Assembly: GCA_023398165.1 (NCBI GenBank)
Contig: JAEWSQ010000012.1
Span: forward strand, 1 to 64,000
Reading direction: 5' to 3'
DNA: 64,000 nt
Source of the DNA: Spirochaetota bacterium
GTDB lineage: Bacteria > Spirochaetota > Spirochaetia > Treponematales > Treponemataceae
The notes beneath the pieces are model-generated. The model ran no database searches. It was not told the origin of the DNA and saw only the letters and a list, made by a program, of their open reading frames with translations. Position 1 is the stretch's first letter. Each line of letters starts with the position of its first letter. The translations under genes were made by a program, and so were the position numbers. Of this stretch, positions 45,849-54,894 are shown piece after piece.

Positions 45849-46580
45849 ATGAATTATATACAGGAATTTAATGAATATTATGATGAGTTGTATCCTATAA
45901 CGGAAAGCCAAAAAACTTTTTTTAACAAACTCATTTCCAAATATCCGTCTCCCGTGCGGTTCCTGCGTATAGGCTGCGGTACCGGATATTTTGAGCATTA
46001 CCTTGCAAAATTAGGACACGATGTCACAGGAATAGAAGACTATCAGGAAATGCTGGAATCCGCAAACAGAAGAAGAAAATTCCCCAACATGTCTATACGG
46101 TATTTTTATATGAGCAGCCTCGAAATGTTCCGTTTCCTTGGAAAGAATTTTTATAATATTATTACAATAAAAGATAATAGAATTATTTTTATTAATGATC
46201 CCACCTTAATGCGTAAATTCTTTTATGACTGCAAAAATTTACTTACACCAGGAGGAAAAGTTGTTATTCACATGAACAACTTCAGCCTCTATAAACCAAA
46301 TCCTATGGCAAAGCTGCCGAATCTTGAATCTATGCGGGCAAAACTATTTACCCAAATATGGCAAAAAGAAGAGGGTGTTTTTACCGCTGACATGGACTTG
46401 GAAACCAGTACTGGAAGAATTCTGTCTCTCATTAAAGACACAAGAATATCTCTGCTTACAAGGGAGCAAATTCAGGCTCTGGCAGTTGAAGCCGGATTCT
46501 CCAATACAGAGTACTATGCTGATTACGACATGACAGAGATGACCAATGAGAGCGAATCCCTTATAGCAGTACTATCGTAG
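45849..46580 (+). CDS. Class I SAM-dependent methyltransferase
   Basis: 243 residues from ATG at 45849. A TTG at 45831 opens the same frame, but its codons carry the -10 box. The SAM motif I is FLRIGCGTGYFEHYLAKLGHDVTGIE, and motif post-I and IV follow (FYNIITIKDN, LLTPGGKVVIHM). The substrate is not predictable. It stands alone between the hydrogenase cassette and the RicT-like operon, and its 3' end converges with that of the latter. Confidence 0.85.
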   Translation: MNYIQEFNEYYDELYPITESQKTFFNKLISKYPSPVRFLRIGCGTGYFEHYLAKLGHDVTGIEDYQEMLESANRRRKFPNMSIRYFYMSSLEMFRFLGKNFYNIITIKDNRIIFINDPTLMRKFFYDCKNLLTPGGKVVIHMNNFSLYKPNPMAKLPNLESMRAKLFTQIWQKEEGVFTADMDLETSTGRILSLIKDTRISLLTREQIQALAVEAGFSNTEYYADYDMTEMTNESESLIAVLS

Positions 46581-46601
46581 CAATACATTCAGGTTATTTA
46601 T

Positions 46602-47549
46602 CTATTTTACCGCATCAATTACGCGCCACTTTCCTTCCTGCTGTATAAGCTGATCGGATTTTATTTCAAGCAGCCTTCCATCTTCACCCAGCATCTTAAT
46701 ATGACCTGCCAGGGGATTTACTTCGGTAACCCGGAATGGTGTATTTTCATAAAAAAGCCTTACCCCTTCCTGGGGAAGCTTCTTCCGTGCTTCTGTATAG
46801 CAGTCAAACTCATAAGAAAGACAGCATAGAAGACGGCCGCACTGCCCCGAAATTTTCATTGAGTTTAAGGACAAATTCTGATCCTTTGCCATTCGTATAG
46901 AAACAGGCCGCAGCCGGTCCGAGACAGCATGACAGCAATACGGACGGCCGCACACACCGAGTCCGCCTGTTATGCGCGATTCATCGCGCACACCAATCTG
47001 TCTGAGCTCTATACGCATCTTAAAAACTGACACAAGATCTTTTACAAGTTCTCTAAAATCTACCCGGTTTTCTGAACTGAAGAAGAATAGAACTTTCTGT
47101 TCCTCAAGCAGATAATGGGTCGCTATCAGCTTCATGTCGAGCCTGTGAAAAGCTACTTTTTCTTTAAATATTTTATACGCAGCGGTTTCTTTTTCCTTAA
47201 GCTGCTCAGCCCTGTCAATATCGTATTGAACGGCTTTGCGGTCCACTATCAGTACATCAGACGGTTTAATTCCAATAGGCTTTACCGACTTTCCCATTAC
47301 GCGGGCAATGTCCTTTCCATACCGTGTGGGTATTATTACATAATCACCGCTTTTAAGTTCCATTGGAGCCGATGTTGCTGCATATACCCCCTCGCTCGAG
47401 TACTCAAGTTTTAAACGGTACAGGGGATCGGGATAAACATACGAAGATGAATCCTCCTGCGGACTCTCGTCTGCAGCATCATCCTCCAAATTATACAAAC
47501 CTTCACTTTCCTGAAAACCTTCTATGTCATTTTCAAATACTTCACTCAT
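46602..47549 (-). CDS. PSP1-domain protein, RicT/YaaT-like
   Basis: 315 residues. The PSP1 C-terminal region (about 70-270) is recognised from GGLGVCGRPYCC, the Cys-rich pair typical of RicT, and ISGQCGRLLCCLSYE. In Bacillus, RicT (YaaT) acts with RicA and RicF in RNase Y control and development. Here it lies last in an M23-bactofilin-YaaR run; in Bacillus, yaaT also lies near yaaR. The N-terminus (about 1-45) is acidic and low complexity. RicA/RicF partners are not seen here. Confidence 0.86.
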   Translation of the reverse strand: MSEVFENDIEGFQESEGLYNLEDDAADESPQEDSSSYVYPDPLYRLKLEYSSEGVYAATSAPMELKSGDYVIIPTRYGKDIARVMGKSVKPIGIKPSDVLIVDRKAVQYDIDRAEQLKEKETAAYKIFKEKVAFHRLDMKLIATHYLLEEQKVLFFFSSENRVDFRELVKDLVSVFKMRIELRQIGVRDESRITGGLGVCGRPYCCHAVSDRLRPVSIRMAKDQNLSLNSMKISGQCGRLLCCLSYEFDCYTEARKKLPQEGVRLFYENTPFRVTEVNPLAGHIKMLGEDGRLLEIKSDQLIQQEGKWRVIDAVK

Positions 47550-47559
47550 GCTTTCCCTC

Positions 47560-48099
47560 TTAAGATAAAAAGTCTACCAATAATCCGGTAATTTCATCAA
47601 CTTTTGCAATCAGACGTATTTGATCGGCCTGATTAAACAAAATATCAGAAGCGAGCCGGTCCAGCTCCTGATTAATAACCTGTATAAGGGAGAACTTTTT
47701 TCTGCTGTAAGTTCCTGCCTTTGTTTTTCTGCGGATGCCTTCCTGTTCTTCAATCTCATACGATTGATTTACCACAAAACGCAGAAAATTACCCACTGCC
47801 TTTTTGTATACCGCAAAGGAATCGGCAAAGGGTTTTTGCTTTAATATATCACCTGCAGAATATACTGAATCTATCAAAACCTTAACAGCCTCTTCATACG
47901 GCAGATCTGCTATTTCATCAGGCAGTGTATCGTTCGTAATCTGAGCGCTTTCTTCTTCCAAAAGAGATGAAAAAAGACTTTTTCTTATTGAACCCTTTTC
48001 TTTTGTCTCTTCTTTTTTTTTGGATTTATTCGCGCCGTTCAGCAAAGGAGACGCCGCACTTAAGTGCAATGCAGACTGAAGAGGATCTATACTGCTCAT
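47560..48099 (-). CDS. YaaR-like (DUF327) protein
   Basis: 179 residues. Helical, with a Lys/Glu-rich N-terminal linker (about 20-45). The C-terminal part (FSLIQVINQELDRLASDIL, IDEITGLLVDFLS-type) matches DUF327/YaaR as I recall it. The gene lies 10 bp before the RicT-like gene, as in Bacillus where yaaR and yaaT are near neighbours. Its function is not known. Confidence 0.72.
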   Translation of the reverse strand: MSSIDPLQSALHLSAASPLLNGANKSKKKEETKEKGSIRKSLFSSLLEEESAQITNDTLPDEIADLPYEEAVKVLIDSVYSAGDILKQKPFADSFAVYKKAVGNFLRFVVNQSYEIEEQEGIRRKTKAGTYSRKKFSLIQVINQELDRLASDILFNQADQIRLIAKVDEITGLLVDFLS

Positions 48100-48103
48100 G
48101 TTA

Positions 48104-48526
48104 TTATCCCGAAGAAGACGAAAAAGCTCTCTTCTTGATGGAAGTCATAGTAAGCCAGCTTTTTTTTGCTTCTTCAAATTCTTTTTCATCTGATATTGAG
48201 ATGCACATACCCTGAAGGATCACACCTTCTTCAATCTGAATCTTCCTTGATACTACATCGCCTAAAACCGCAGCAGTAGAATAAACTGTTATACTTTCCC
48301 TTGCAACTACATTTCCTGCAACTATTCCGCCGATTATTACCGCAGATGCAAGAATATTCCCCTTAATACGGGCCTGTTCGCCGATTATTACCCGTCCTGT
48401 TGTCTCCAGATCACCTGCAATATCACCGTCAATTCTAACAAACCCGGCAACACGCAGATTTCCAGCAACCGCCGATCCCGGGCCAATAAGAGTATTAATA
48501 TTTATGTCATCTGAAAATTGAGCCAT
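48104..48526 (-). CDS. Bactofilin (polymer-forming cytoskeletal protein)
   Basis: 140 residues. The central beta-helix shows the short repeats of bactofilins (INTLIGPGSAVAGNLRVAGF, RIDGDIAGDLETTGRVIIGE, ARIKGNILASAVIIGGIVAG). Bactofilins polymerise without nucleotide and, with M23 peptidases, set cell curvature in Helicobacter and Leptospira. It follows the M23 gene by 10 bp. The C-terminal tail is Ser- and Lys-rich. Confidence 0.92.
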   Translation of the reverse strand: MAQFSDDININTLIGPGSAVAGNLRVAGFVRIDGDIAGDLETTGRVIIGEQARIKGNILASAVIIGGIVAGNVVARESITVYSTAAVLGDVVSRKIQIEEGVILQGMCISISDEKEFEEAKKSWLTMTSIKKRAFSSSSG

Positions 48527-48536
48527 TATTCCACCA

Positions 48537-49559
48537 CTACTTGGCCAGCTTAACGTAAACGTATTTTGCAGGATCTACTACACCGTCACCGATGTGAATC
48601 TCATAATGCAGATGTGCAGCCGTTGAAGCACCTGTGTTGCCGACATTGCCGATTACATCACCCTGGGAAACAAACTGCCCTTTTGAGACCCTGGTACTGC
48701 TCAGATGAGCGTACCGTGTATAAAATCCGTGCTTATGCTTTATAACAATATAATTTCCAAAATCTGTACTAAAGGCAACAGTAACCACCTGTCCGTTGGC
48801 AGTTGCAATAACAGGATCGCCAGAACGCCATGTTGAAAAGTCTAATCCTTTATGAATATACCACTGCCCGGTTATAGGATGCTTATTTTGACCGAAAGCC
48901 ATGGATATATGCCCTATACCGCCTTTTAGAGGCCAGACGCTTGGAATATCTGCAAACAGAGTGCCTTGAAGCTCAAGCATTTTTGCAATCTGTTCCAGGG
49001 GCTGAATTGAATTTTCCAAATATGACGTAAGATCTTTAATCTCGGCTGTTTCCTGCAAAGATCCGCTGGAAAGCTCCTGCATGTCGAAAAGAGAAGACAA
49101 ATCGCTGCCTGAACCGGCAGTATTGGTTTTAGCAACATTCTGGTCTACGCCGAGAATCGAAAAAGACTGCGACAGGGTTGCCTGAAAACGTTTAGCTGTC
49201 TGAATTAAATTACTGCTCTCGTCACGCAGTTCATCTAAACTTGCCTGCGTTTTTCTATTCTCTTCACGAAGCCTGTTAATCTCGGTATTGCTGCCGATCG
49301 CCTGTTTATTAAAATAAATAAAAGATATTGTAATTCCTGCAATAAGCACGAAACCGGTAAGCAATGCAAACACATTCGTCTGAAAATTAAGCACTTTCTT
49401 TTGAGAGTGCGGAACAATCATTATTGTTAACTTTCTATCCCCGGCTTTAAAAATCTTGAGAAACAAACCGCCGGCAAAAACAAAAAATCTGCTTAAAGAA
49501 TGGAGTATTGAGAAGACTAAATTTTTTTCTACCCTCTTATATCGCCGCGTTTGTGCCAA
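48537..49559 (-). CDS. Membrane-anchored M23 (LytM) endopeptidase
   Basis: 340 residues. A TM helix (about 63-86, VFALLTGFVLIAGITISFIYF) is followed by a coiled coil (about 90-125) and a peptidase domain (about 210-335). Zinc ligands are H in YIHKGLD (HxxxD) and HLHYEIH (HxH). It should cut peptidoglycan stem peptides in the periplasm. The start appears to be TTG at 49559, with GAGG upstream. It heads an operon with bactofilin, which suggests a role in the helical or curved cell shape. Confidence 0.92.
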   Translation of the reverse strand: MAQTRRYKRVEKNLVFSILHSLSRFFVFAGGLFLKIFKAGDRKLTIMIVPHSQKKVLNFQTNVFALLTGFVLIAGITISFIYFNKQAIGSNTEINRLREENRKTQASLDELRDESSNLIQTAKRFQATLSQSFSILGVDQNVAKTNTAGSGSDLSSLFDMQELSSGSLQETAEIKDLTSYLENSIQPLEQIAKMLELQGTLFADIPSVWPLKGGIGHISMAFGQNKHPITGQWYIHKGLDFSTWRSGDPVIATANGQVVTVAFSTDFGNYIVIKHKHGFYTRYAHLSSTRVSKGQFVSQGDVIGNVGNTGASTAAHLHYEIHIGDGVVDPAKYVYVKLAK

Positions 49560-49597
49560 AAGTGTACCTCGGGAACGTTTTTACACCAATTTTCGGT

Positions 49598-49626
49598 ATT
49601 ATACCACTAGTAAAATAATCTGTCAA
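49598..49626 (-). promoter_or_regulatory. Consensus promoter of the M23-bactofilin operon
   Basis: On the minus strand: perfect -35 TTGACA (49621-49626), 17-bp spacer, perfect -10 TATAAT (49598-49603). This is the best sigma-70 match in the window and implies strong constitutive expression. Confidence 0.85.
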
Positions 49627-49657
49627 ACTCAAGACCTTAAGATTTCTCGGTTTTAAG

Positions 49658-49686
49658 TTGACGATTGAACTGTACTGTGTTATTCT
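49658..49686 (+). promoter_or_regulatory. Promoter of the tatD-dus unit
   Basis: -35 TTGACG (49658-49663), 17-bp spacer, -10 TATTCT (49681-49686). It is divergent from the M23 promoter, and the two -35 elements are 31 bp apart. Confidence 0.6.
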
Positions 49687-49773
49687 TATCGGTAGGAACA
49701 CACTAAGTTTTAAATACAATATTGTTCCACAAAGACGGTTCCCGTCATTTGTTACCTTTTTTGGAAGAAAGCC

Positions 49774-50547
49774 ATGCAGTTTTTTGATACTCACGCCCAT
49801 ATAGGGTTGATTTATGATGACCCTATAGAACAGCTTCGTGTTATACAGGAAGCAAAACAAGCCCAAGTTACCCGCATTGTGAGCATTTGCAATAGTTTAC
49901 ATGACTTTACACAGGTATATGCAAATCTCAAATCCGTTCCGGGAGTATACCACGCAGTAGGTGTCGCCCCGTCTGAAGTAACAAACCCCGGAAAAGACTG
50001 GATTCAGACAATCGAAACATCTTTAAAGCTGGCGAATGTTGTTGCGCTGGGTGAAACAGGATTAGATTATTTCCGTAAATTCGGGGACAAAAGATCTCAA
50101 ATAGAATTATTTATAACAGAGCTTGAAATAGCACAGAAAATGAATGTTCCTGTAATAATTCATAACCGCGATGCAGGTAAGGATGTATTAGATATTCTAA
50201 GCGAACGCATACCGTCTGCGGGAGCCGTACTGCACTGTTATTCAGAGGATGCAGCGTATGCAAAAAAAGCTCTTGATCTGAATATTTACTTCTCTTTTGC
50301 CGGAAATTTAACATACAGGAATGCGCGGAACCTTCATGAAACAGTTTTAAATGTACCGCTCGAGAGAATTCTTGTTGAGTCTGAAAGCCCTTTTATGGTG
50401 CCGGCAGAATTCAGAGGAAAGCGCAACATGCCTTCTTATACACCGTCAACAGTCCGCTTTCTGTCAGATCTCCTGGACATTGAACTGGAAGAAATAAGCG
50501 CCCAATTATGGAAAAACAGCTGTAAATTCTTCCGTCTTCCTGAATAA
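49774..50547 (+). CDS. TatD-family metal-dependent DNase
   Basis: 257 residues, the family's usual length. Metal ligands are seen in FFDTHAHI (HxH), ALGETGLDY (Glu), VIIHNRDA (His), LHCYSE (His) and the final Asp position, here SESPF (ESD/P). TatD proteins are 3'-5' exonucleases or D-tyrosyl-type hydrolases on a TIM barrel. GGAAGAAAG precedes ATG. It starts a run with a dus gene 10 bp downstream. Confidence 0.9.
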   Translation: MQFFDTHAHIGLIYDDPIEQLRVIQEAKQAQVTRIVSICNSLHDFTQVYANLKSVPGVYHAVGVAPSEVTNPGKDWIQTIETSLKLANVVALGETGLDYFRKFGDKRSQIELFITELEIAQKMNVPVIIHNRDAGKDVLDILSERIPSAGAVLHCYSEDAAYAKKALDLNIYFSFAGNLTYRNARNLHETVLNVPLERILVESESPFMVPAEFRGKRNMPSYTPSTVRFLSDLLDIELEEISAQLWKNSCKFFRLPE

Positions 50548-50557
50548 AGCATCTGCT

Positions 50558-51544
50558 ATGACTATCTATTATCACCCTGTAGCAATAGGGGATCTTCTCA
50601 TTCCCGGCAATCTGTTTTTAGCACCGGTTGCCGGTTATTCAGATAGAGCTTTCCGCTCCGTGTGTATTAAAGGCGGAGCATCACTTTGCTACACAGAGAT
50701 GGTATCGTCCGAAGCTTTATACAGGGGATCTGAAAAAACACACCGGCTCCTCCTTCGTGCTGATAATGAAAAATTTTTTGCAGTACAGCTGTTCGGCGGA
50801 GATCCTCACTCCATGGAACAGGCCGCTTTGATTGTATCAGAAAACTATAAACCTTCCCTTATTGACATCAACGCAGGCTGCCCCGTACCGAAAATAATAA
50901 AATCGGGCTCAGGGTCTGCATTAACAAAAGATCCGGAATTATTGTATAAAATTACCAATTCTGTCGTTAAAGCCTGCCCCGGAATACCGGTAACTGTTAA
51001 AATTCGATCCGGGTGGGATGCTCAAAACCTTACCTGGAGGGAGGCAGCTCTTGCAGCATACGAAGCGGGAGCAAAAGCTGTCACACTGCATGCAAGGACA
51101 AGAGCTCAGGGATACGAGGGAAAAGCAGATTGGTCAATTCTAGCAGACTTGGTATTACTATTAAAAAATAAAATTCCCGTTTTCGGTTCGGGAGATGTCT
51201 TTAGTCCGGAAGATGCACGGGCAATGTTTGAAACAACAAACTGCGATGCAGTTATGTTCGCCCGGGGAGCCATGGGCAACCCCTTTATTTTCCGCCAGAC
51301 AATGGAACTATTAACCACAGGAAGCTGCAGCCCGGCAGATCCGTCTGAACGGATTAGAGCAGGAATGGAAGAACTGGCTTTATTAATTGAAGATACAGAT
51401 GAACCCGCCGCGTGCAGAGAAATGAGAAAACGTTTCTGCAGTTACTCGAAGGGTTTAGAGGGAGGATCTTCTTTACGTAATGCTATTGTTAAGGCCGGGA
51501 AAGAAGCGGATTACAAAGAGATTTTTTCAGACTTTTTATTGTAA
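50558..51544 (+). CDS. tRNA-dihydrouridine synthase
   Basis: 328 residues, DusB-like. FMN barrel motifs: LAPVAGYSDRAFR, the catalytic Cys in DINAGCPVPKI, VKIRSGWD, LHARTRAQGYEG and MFARGAMGNPFIF. It reduces uridine in the tRNA D-loop with NADPH via FMN. It ends 30 bp before the next gene, whose promoter overlaps its stop codon. Confidence 0.93.
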   Translation: MTIYYHPVAIGDLLIPGNLFLAPVAGYSDRAFRSVCIKGGASLCYTEMVSSEALYRGSEKTHRLLLRADNEKFFAVQLFGGDPHSMEQAALIVSENYKPSLIDINAGCPVPKIIKSGSGSALTKDPELLYKITNSVVKACPGIPVTVKIRSGWDAQNLTWREAALAAYEAGAKAVTLHARTRAQGYEGKADWSILADLVLLLKNKIPVFGSGDVFSPEDARAMFETTNCDAVMFARGAMGNPFIFRQTMELLTTGSCSPADPSERIRAGMEELALLIEDTDEPAACREMRKRFCSYSKGLEGGSSLRNAIVKAGKEADYKEIFSDFLL

Positions 51545-51567
51545 AAATACTTTATACACCGTACAAT
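51539..51567 (+). promoter_or_regulatory. Promoter of the 530-residue protein gene, leaderless arrangement
   Basis: -35 TTGTAA (51539-51544, on the dus stop codon), 17-bp spacer, -10 TACAAT (51562-51567), then six bases to ATG at 51574. There is no Shine-Dalgarno sequence. Confidence 0.55.
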
Positions 51568-51573
51568 ATGATT

Positions 51574-53160
51574 ATGTCTTTCTTTAAAGCGGTCATTAAT
51601 CTTTTTTTAAACCTCTTTTCACCCGGAACATCCGAAACCCGCTATAAGGGAGAATTAAAAACCTTTGAGAACGACCTTAAAAATATTCAGCCTCAGCTGT
51701 ATAAAAATGGTTTTCTAACCGGAAATATGGCTGAAGTGTTCAATATTTTGTATGTGGAAACAAAAATTCTTTTCAATCTTTTCTCCGAAACTATAGCCGG
51801 GGATGACACCCTGAAAGCCAATAAATATATTGATATGCTCATAATTACCGGTTTTTATGCAGAAAGCAGGGACTACTGGGACAGTCTGACTTATGATATC
51901 CGTAAAATGGAACTTGAAGAAGGGGAAGAAGACCATAAGATTTATGAGGAACAACACCGGCGCCTCGAAAAAATCCTTCATATTCTTGATAATGACGATT
52001 TCAAAAAAATTGAACAGGTAATCAGAGAAATTGACCGCCTTGTTGATATTTGCCGTTTTAATTATGTTTCTGTGCTGCTCCAGTTTGATCCTTCTTTTGC
52101 CTCTGATAATCCGTCCTATACTCCTGAATACCGTCCCGTACTCTTGAAAGATATAGAAAACACGCTGATGGATATTTACTATGTATCATCGGGGTTGACA
52201 ATAAAAATACCGGAAGCCAGAGCAATAACGGCACTTGCAGAACTCCGCAAAGGAAGCTCGCTTACAGAAGAGGAAAATCAAAAATATTTACAGTCATTAA
52301 AAAAAATTAACGCCGTTTTCCGTAATATTCTTTCAAAATCCATACTGCAGAAAATGATCTTTCTTTCAAAAAACACGCTGGAATATCAGCTTCAGACAGC
52401 ACAGTATACGAGAAAACTGATTCAGCCTTTTAAGGAACGGCTTCGAAAACAGTTCGATGCGGATACAAAACGGATACGTTCGGAATTCCAGGATTTAAAA
52501 ATAACAAAAGAACTCACACATCTGTTCGGATCGAGAGAATTATTTCAAATCCGGGGCTACAATCAGGAAAACAATACGTATCTTCAAAACAACTCCACTG
52601 AGTCTTTTCTGTATATAACCCCTGTTCACATACTTAATTCCTTTGTCAAAATCTATCTGACCGATTCTATTCTTTCGTTTCTTAATGATATTGTCGTAGA
52701 AGGTTTTTTTAACAATACCTTATATAAAACTGAATTTGCAGCGGCAGTTTTTGCCTGCAGCGAATGTAAAAACAGGATTCAAGAATTTGAAAAAACCTTT
52801 GAAAAAAACGGCGAGAATGATATTTTACTCATAAAAAGCTATAGTAAAGACGGTCAGCAGAATGCAGACCTGCTTAAAAAAATGACTCAAATGATCGAAA
52901 ATGCCAATTCGCAGGCGAGATCACTTATAGAAACACAGACTACTTATTTTCATGATTTGTCGGTAAAAGTGGAATCTCTGTTATATGAGGCAAAAAAATC
53001 GTCTTCAGCAGATATTACAAATATAAAAATCCTCATAAGTTCCATGAGAAACAAAGATAATGCCGAATTATTGGAAAAACAATTCCCCCTTTGGCGGATT
53101 TTCCTTGATATTATGCAGAATTATGTTATAATAGCCGATGTTGAGAAGAAAAATACATGA
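51574..53160 (+). CDS. Spirochaete-type helical protein of unknown function
   Basis: 528 residues from ATG at 51574; an ATG two codons earlier overlaps the -10 box. It looks like the DUF5312 type that I associate with treponemes (from memory, not verified). It is almost entirely alpha-helical and charged, with no TM segment beyond a weakly hydrophobic N-terminus (FFKAVINLFLNLF), and coiled-coil regions (about 245-320 and 440-500). No catalytic motif is seen. Its stop overlaps the start of the diguanylate cyclase gene (ATGA), so the two are translationally coupled. Confidence 0.75.
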   Translation: MSFFKAVINLFLNLFSPGTSETRYKGELKTFENDLKNIQPQLYKNGFLTGNMAEVFNILYVETKILFNLFSETIAGDDTLKANKYIDMLIITGFYAESRDYWDSLTYDIRKMELEEGEEDHKIYEEQHRRLEKILHILDNDDFKKIEQVIREIDRLVDICRFNYVSVLLQFDPSFASDNPSYTPEYRPVLLKDIENTLMDIYYVSSGLTIKIPEARAITALAELRKGSSLTEEENQKYLQSLKKINAVFRNILSKSILQKMIFLSKNTLEYQLQTAQYTRKLIQPFKERLRKQFDADTKRIRSEFQDLKITKELTHLFGSRELFQIRGYNQENNTYLQNNSTESFLYITPVHILNSFVKIYLTDSILSFLNDIVVEGFFNNTLYKTEFAAAVFACSECKNRIQEFEKTFEKNGENDILLIKSYSKDGQQNADLLKKMTQMIENANSQARSLIETQTTYFHDLSVKVESLLYEAKKSSSADITNIKILISSMRNKDNAELLEKQFPLWRIFLDIMQNYVIIADVEKKNT

Positions 53161-54251
53161 AACAAACTTCTAAAAAAAGCAAAAAGACTCTTCACGATGA
53201 TGCGATTGAGTCGTATGAAAAACAGCTTTATGATTATAAGCAGCTCCTTGAAATTTCAAAAAGCTTATCTTCGGTTCTTGAATACTCAACTCTTATAGAA
53301 TCTATTCTTTATGTCTGTATGTGCCAGATGCGCGTTCTGGGAGCAGGCGTTTTTGTTCTTAAAACCTTTGATTCAGATTTTTTTACCCTCGACTCAAACT
53401 ATAACGGGCTTGAACCTCATGAGAAAGTCTCTTACAACATTCCAATTACCCATCCTGTTGTTTCCTTTTTAGCAGAAAACAACATCAGTTATTCTCTTGA
53501 AGAATTAACAAAAGCTTTCGAGGATGAGAACATTCTCGAACAGATTACATCTCTTAATCCGTCTCTCATTGTTCCTCTCAAACAGAAAAATCACTTAAAT
53601 GGAATACTGCTTCTCGGCGAAAGGATAGACCTCGGCGAGGGTGTTTCATACAGCGAATATGAACGGCAGCAGATGATGAATATTGCATCTCTTTCTGCTA
53701 TTGCAATTAACAATGCGTCGCTTATAGAAATGACCACAACTGATATGATGACGCATCTGAAGCTAAAACATTATTTTTACACCGTTCTTGCAGAAAAAAT
53801 GGAATTTTCACAGATTAACGGTCTGCCGCTTGCTGTAATGATGCTCGACATCGACTTTTTCAAAAAATTCAACGACACATACGGTCATGCCTGCGGAGAT
53901 TTCGTACTTCAGCAGGTTGCTAAAACAATATTTGACGGCATCCGCGGTCAGGATATGGCAGGACGTTACGGGGGCGAGGAATTTGTTGTAATGCTTTACA
54001 ATACCGAAGCTTCTGCTGCAATGCTTGTTGCAGAACGCATCCGCAACGAGATCGAAAAGCGTATTCTGACATATGAAAATAACACCATGAATGTTACAAT
54101 CTCGATCGGTGTTGCAGTCTGCCTTCCGGGAACCTCCATGACGGCGAAAGAACTGGTTGAATTTGCCGATCAGGCACTGTATCAGTCTAAGCGCAACGGC
54201 AGAAACCGGGTAACATTAGCGGCAACCCCATCATCATCTGCAGAGGAATAA
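53157..54251 (+). CDS. Diguanylate cyclase with GAF-like sensor
   Basis: 364 residues. A GAF-like domain (about 30-175) precedes the GGDEF domain (about 185-355). The active site is GGEEF in RYGGEEFVVM, with the metal Asp in LDIDFFKKFND and the Asp/Gly in YGHACGD. The allosteric I-site (RxxD five residues before the motif) reads RGQD, compatible with product inhibition. It should make c-di-GMP. A short linker forms a coiled coil after residue 15. It is coupled to the 528-residue helical protein and followed one base later by the rhomboid gene. Confidence 0.95.
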   Translation: MKQTSKKSKKTLHDDAIESYEKQLYDYKQLLEISKSLSSVLEYSTLIESILYVCMCQMRVLGAGVFVLKTFDSDFFTLDSNYNGLEPHEKVSYNIPITHPVVSFLAENNISYSLEELTKAFEDENILEQITSLNPSLIVPLKQKNHLNGILLLGERIDLGEGVSYSEYERQQMMNIASLSAIAINNASLIEMTTTDMMTHLKLKHYFYTVLAEKMEFSQINGLPLAVMMLDIDFFKKFNDTYGHACGDFVLQQVAKTIFDGIRGQDMAGRYGGEEFVVMLYNTEASAAMLVAERIRNEIEKRILTYENNTMNVTISIGVAVCLPGTSMTAKELVEFADQALYQSKRNGRNRVTLAATPSSSAEE

Positions 54252-54252
54252 C

Positions 54253-54894
54253 ATGGGGCTCTTAAGTACCATCCGCAAACCTTTCCGCTATTCATTTAAT
54301 GCCGTCTCTTTTTACATTGTCGGTATAAACATACTGGTCTTTCTTCTCACATCGGTAAATCCTAACCTGTACAATTATTTGTCTCTTAATGTTGTTAATG
54401 TTGTACGGAATTCCATGTACTGGCAGTTTTTTACCTATATGTTTGTACACGGCGGATTATCGCACCTTCTTTTCAACATGCTCGGGTTGATGTTTTTCGG
54501 ATTAACTCTTGAAAAAGCAATTGGGAGCAAGGAATTTATTCTTCTTTACATTGCCTCTGGTATTTTTTGCGGTGTATTTTCCTTTGCTGTTTATTTTTTT
54601 TCCGGCAGTTACGGTTCTTTCTTACTTGGCGCCACGGGGGCTGTTTACGCCGTACTTTTAGCGTATGCCGTTGTTTTTCCGCGCGCTCAAATTTTATTTT
54701 GGGGAATCCTGCCCATTCCCGCCCCGATTCTTATCGGTATATATGCCGGAATTGAACTGTTTAATCAGTTTGCAAATGTAAATTCCGGCATAGCGCATAT
54801 GACCCATCTAGCCGGATTTGCATTTGCTTGGCTTTATATTCGAATACGTATGGGTATAAGCCCGTGGAAAGTATGGAAAAACGCTTTCCGCTGA
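54253..54894 (+). CDS. Rhomboid-family membrane protein with Thr at the serine position
   Basis: 213 residues, about six TM helices. The L1/TM2 signature HGGLSHLLFNMLGLMFFG carries the conserved His and Asn. The catalytic His is H185 in HMTHLAGF. The GxSG motif in TM4, which holds the nucleophile, reads GATG: T128, codon ACG at 54634-54636, in LLGATGAVYAVL. Length and topology are normal. Either Thr serves as nucleophile or it is an inactive rhomboid (like iRhoms or derlins, which keep the fold). It sits between the diguanylate cyclase and a secreted protein gene. Confidence 0.88.
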   Translation: MGLLSTIRKPFRYSFNAVSFYIVGINILVFLLTSVNPNLYNYLSLNVVNVVRNSMYWQFFTYMFVHGGLSHLLFNMLGLMFFGLTLEKAIGSKEFILLYIASGIFCGVFSFAVYFFSGSYGSFLLGATGAVYAVLLAYAVVFPRAQILFWGILPIPAPILIGIYAGIELFNQFANVNSGIAHMTHLAGFAFAWLYIRIRMGISPWKVWKNAFR

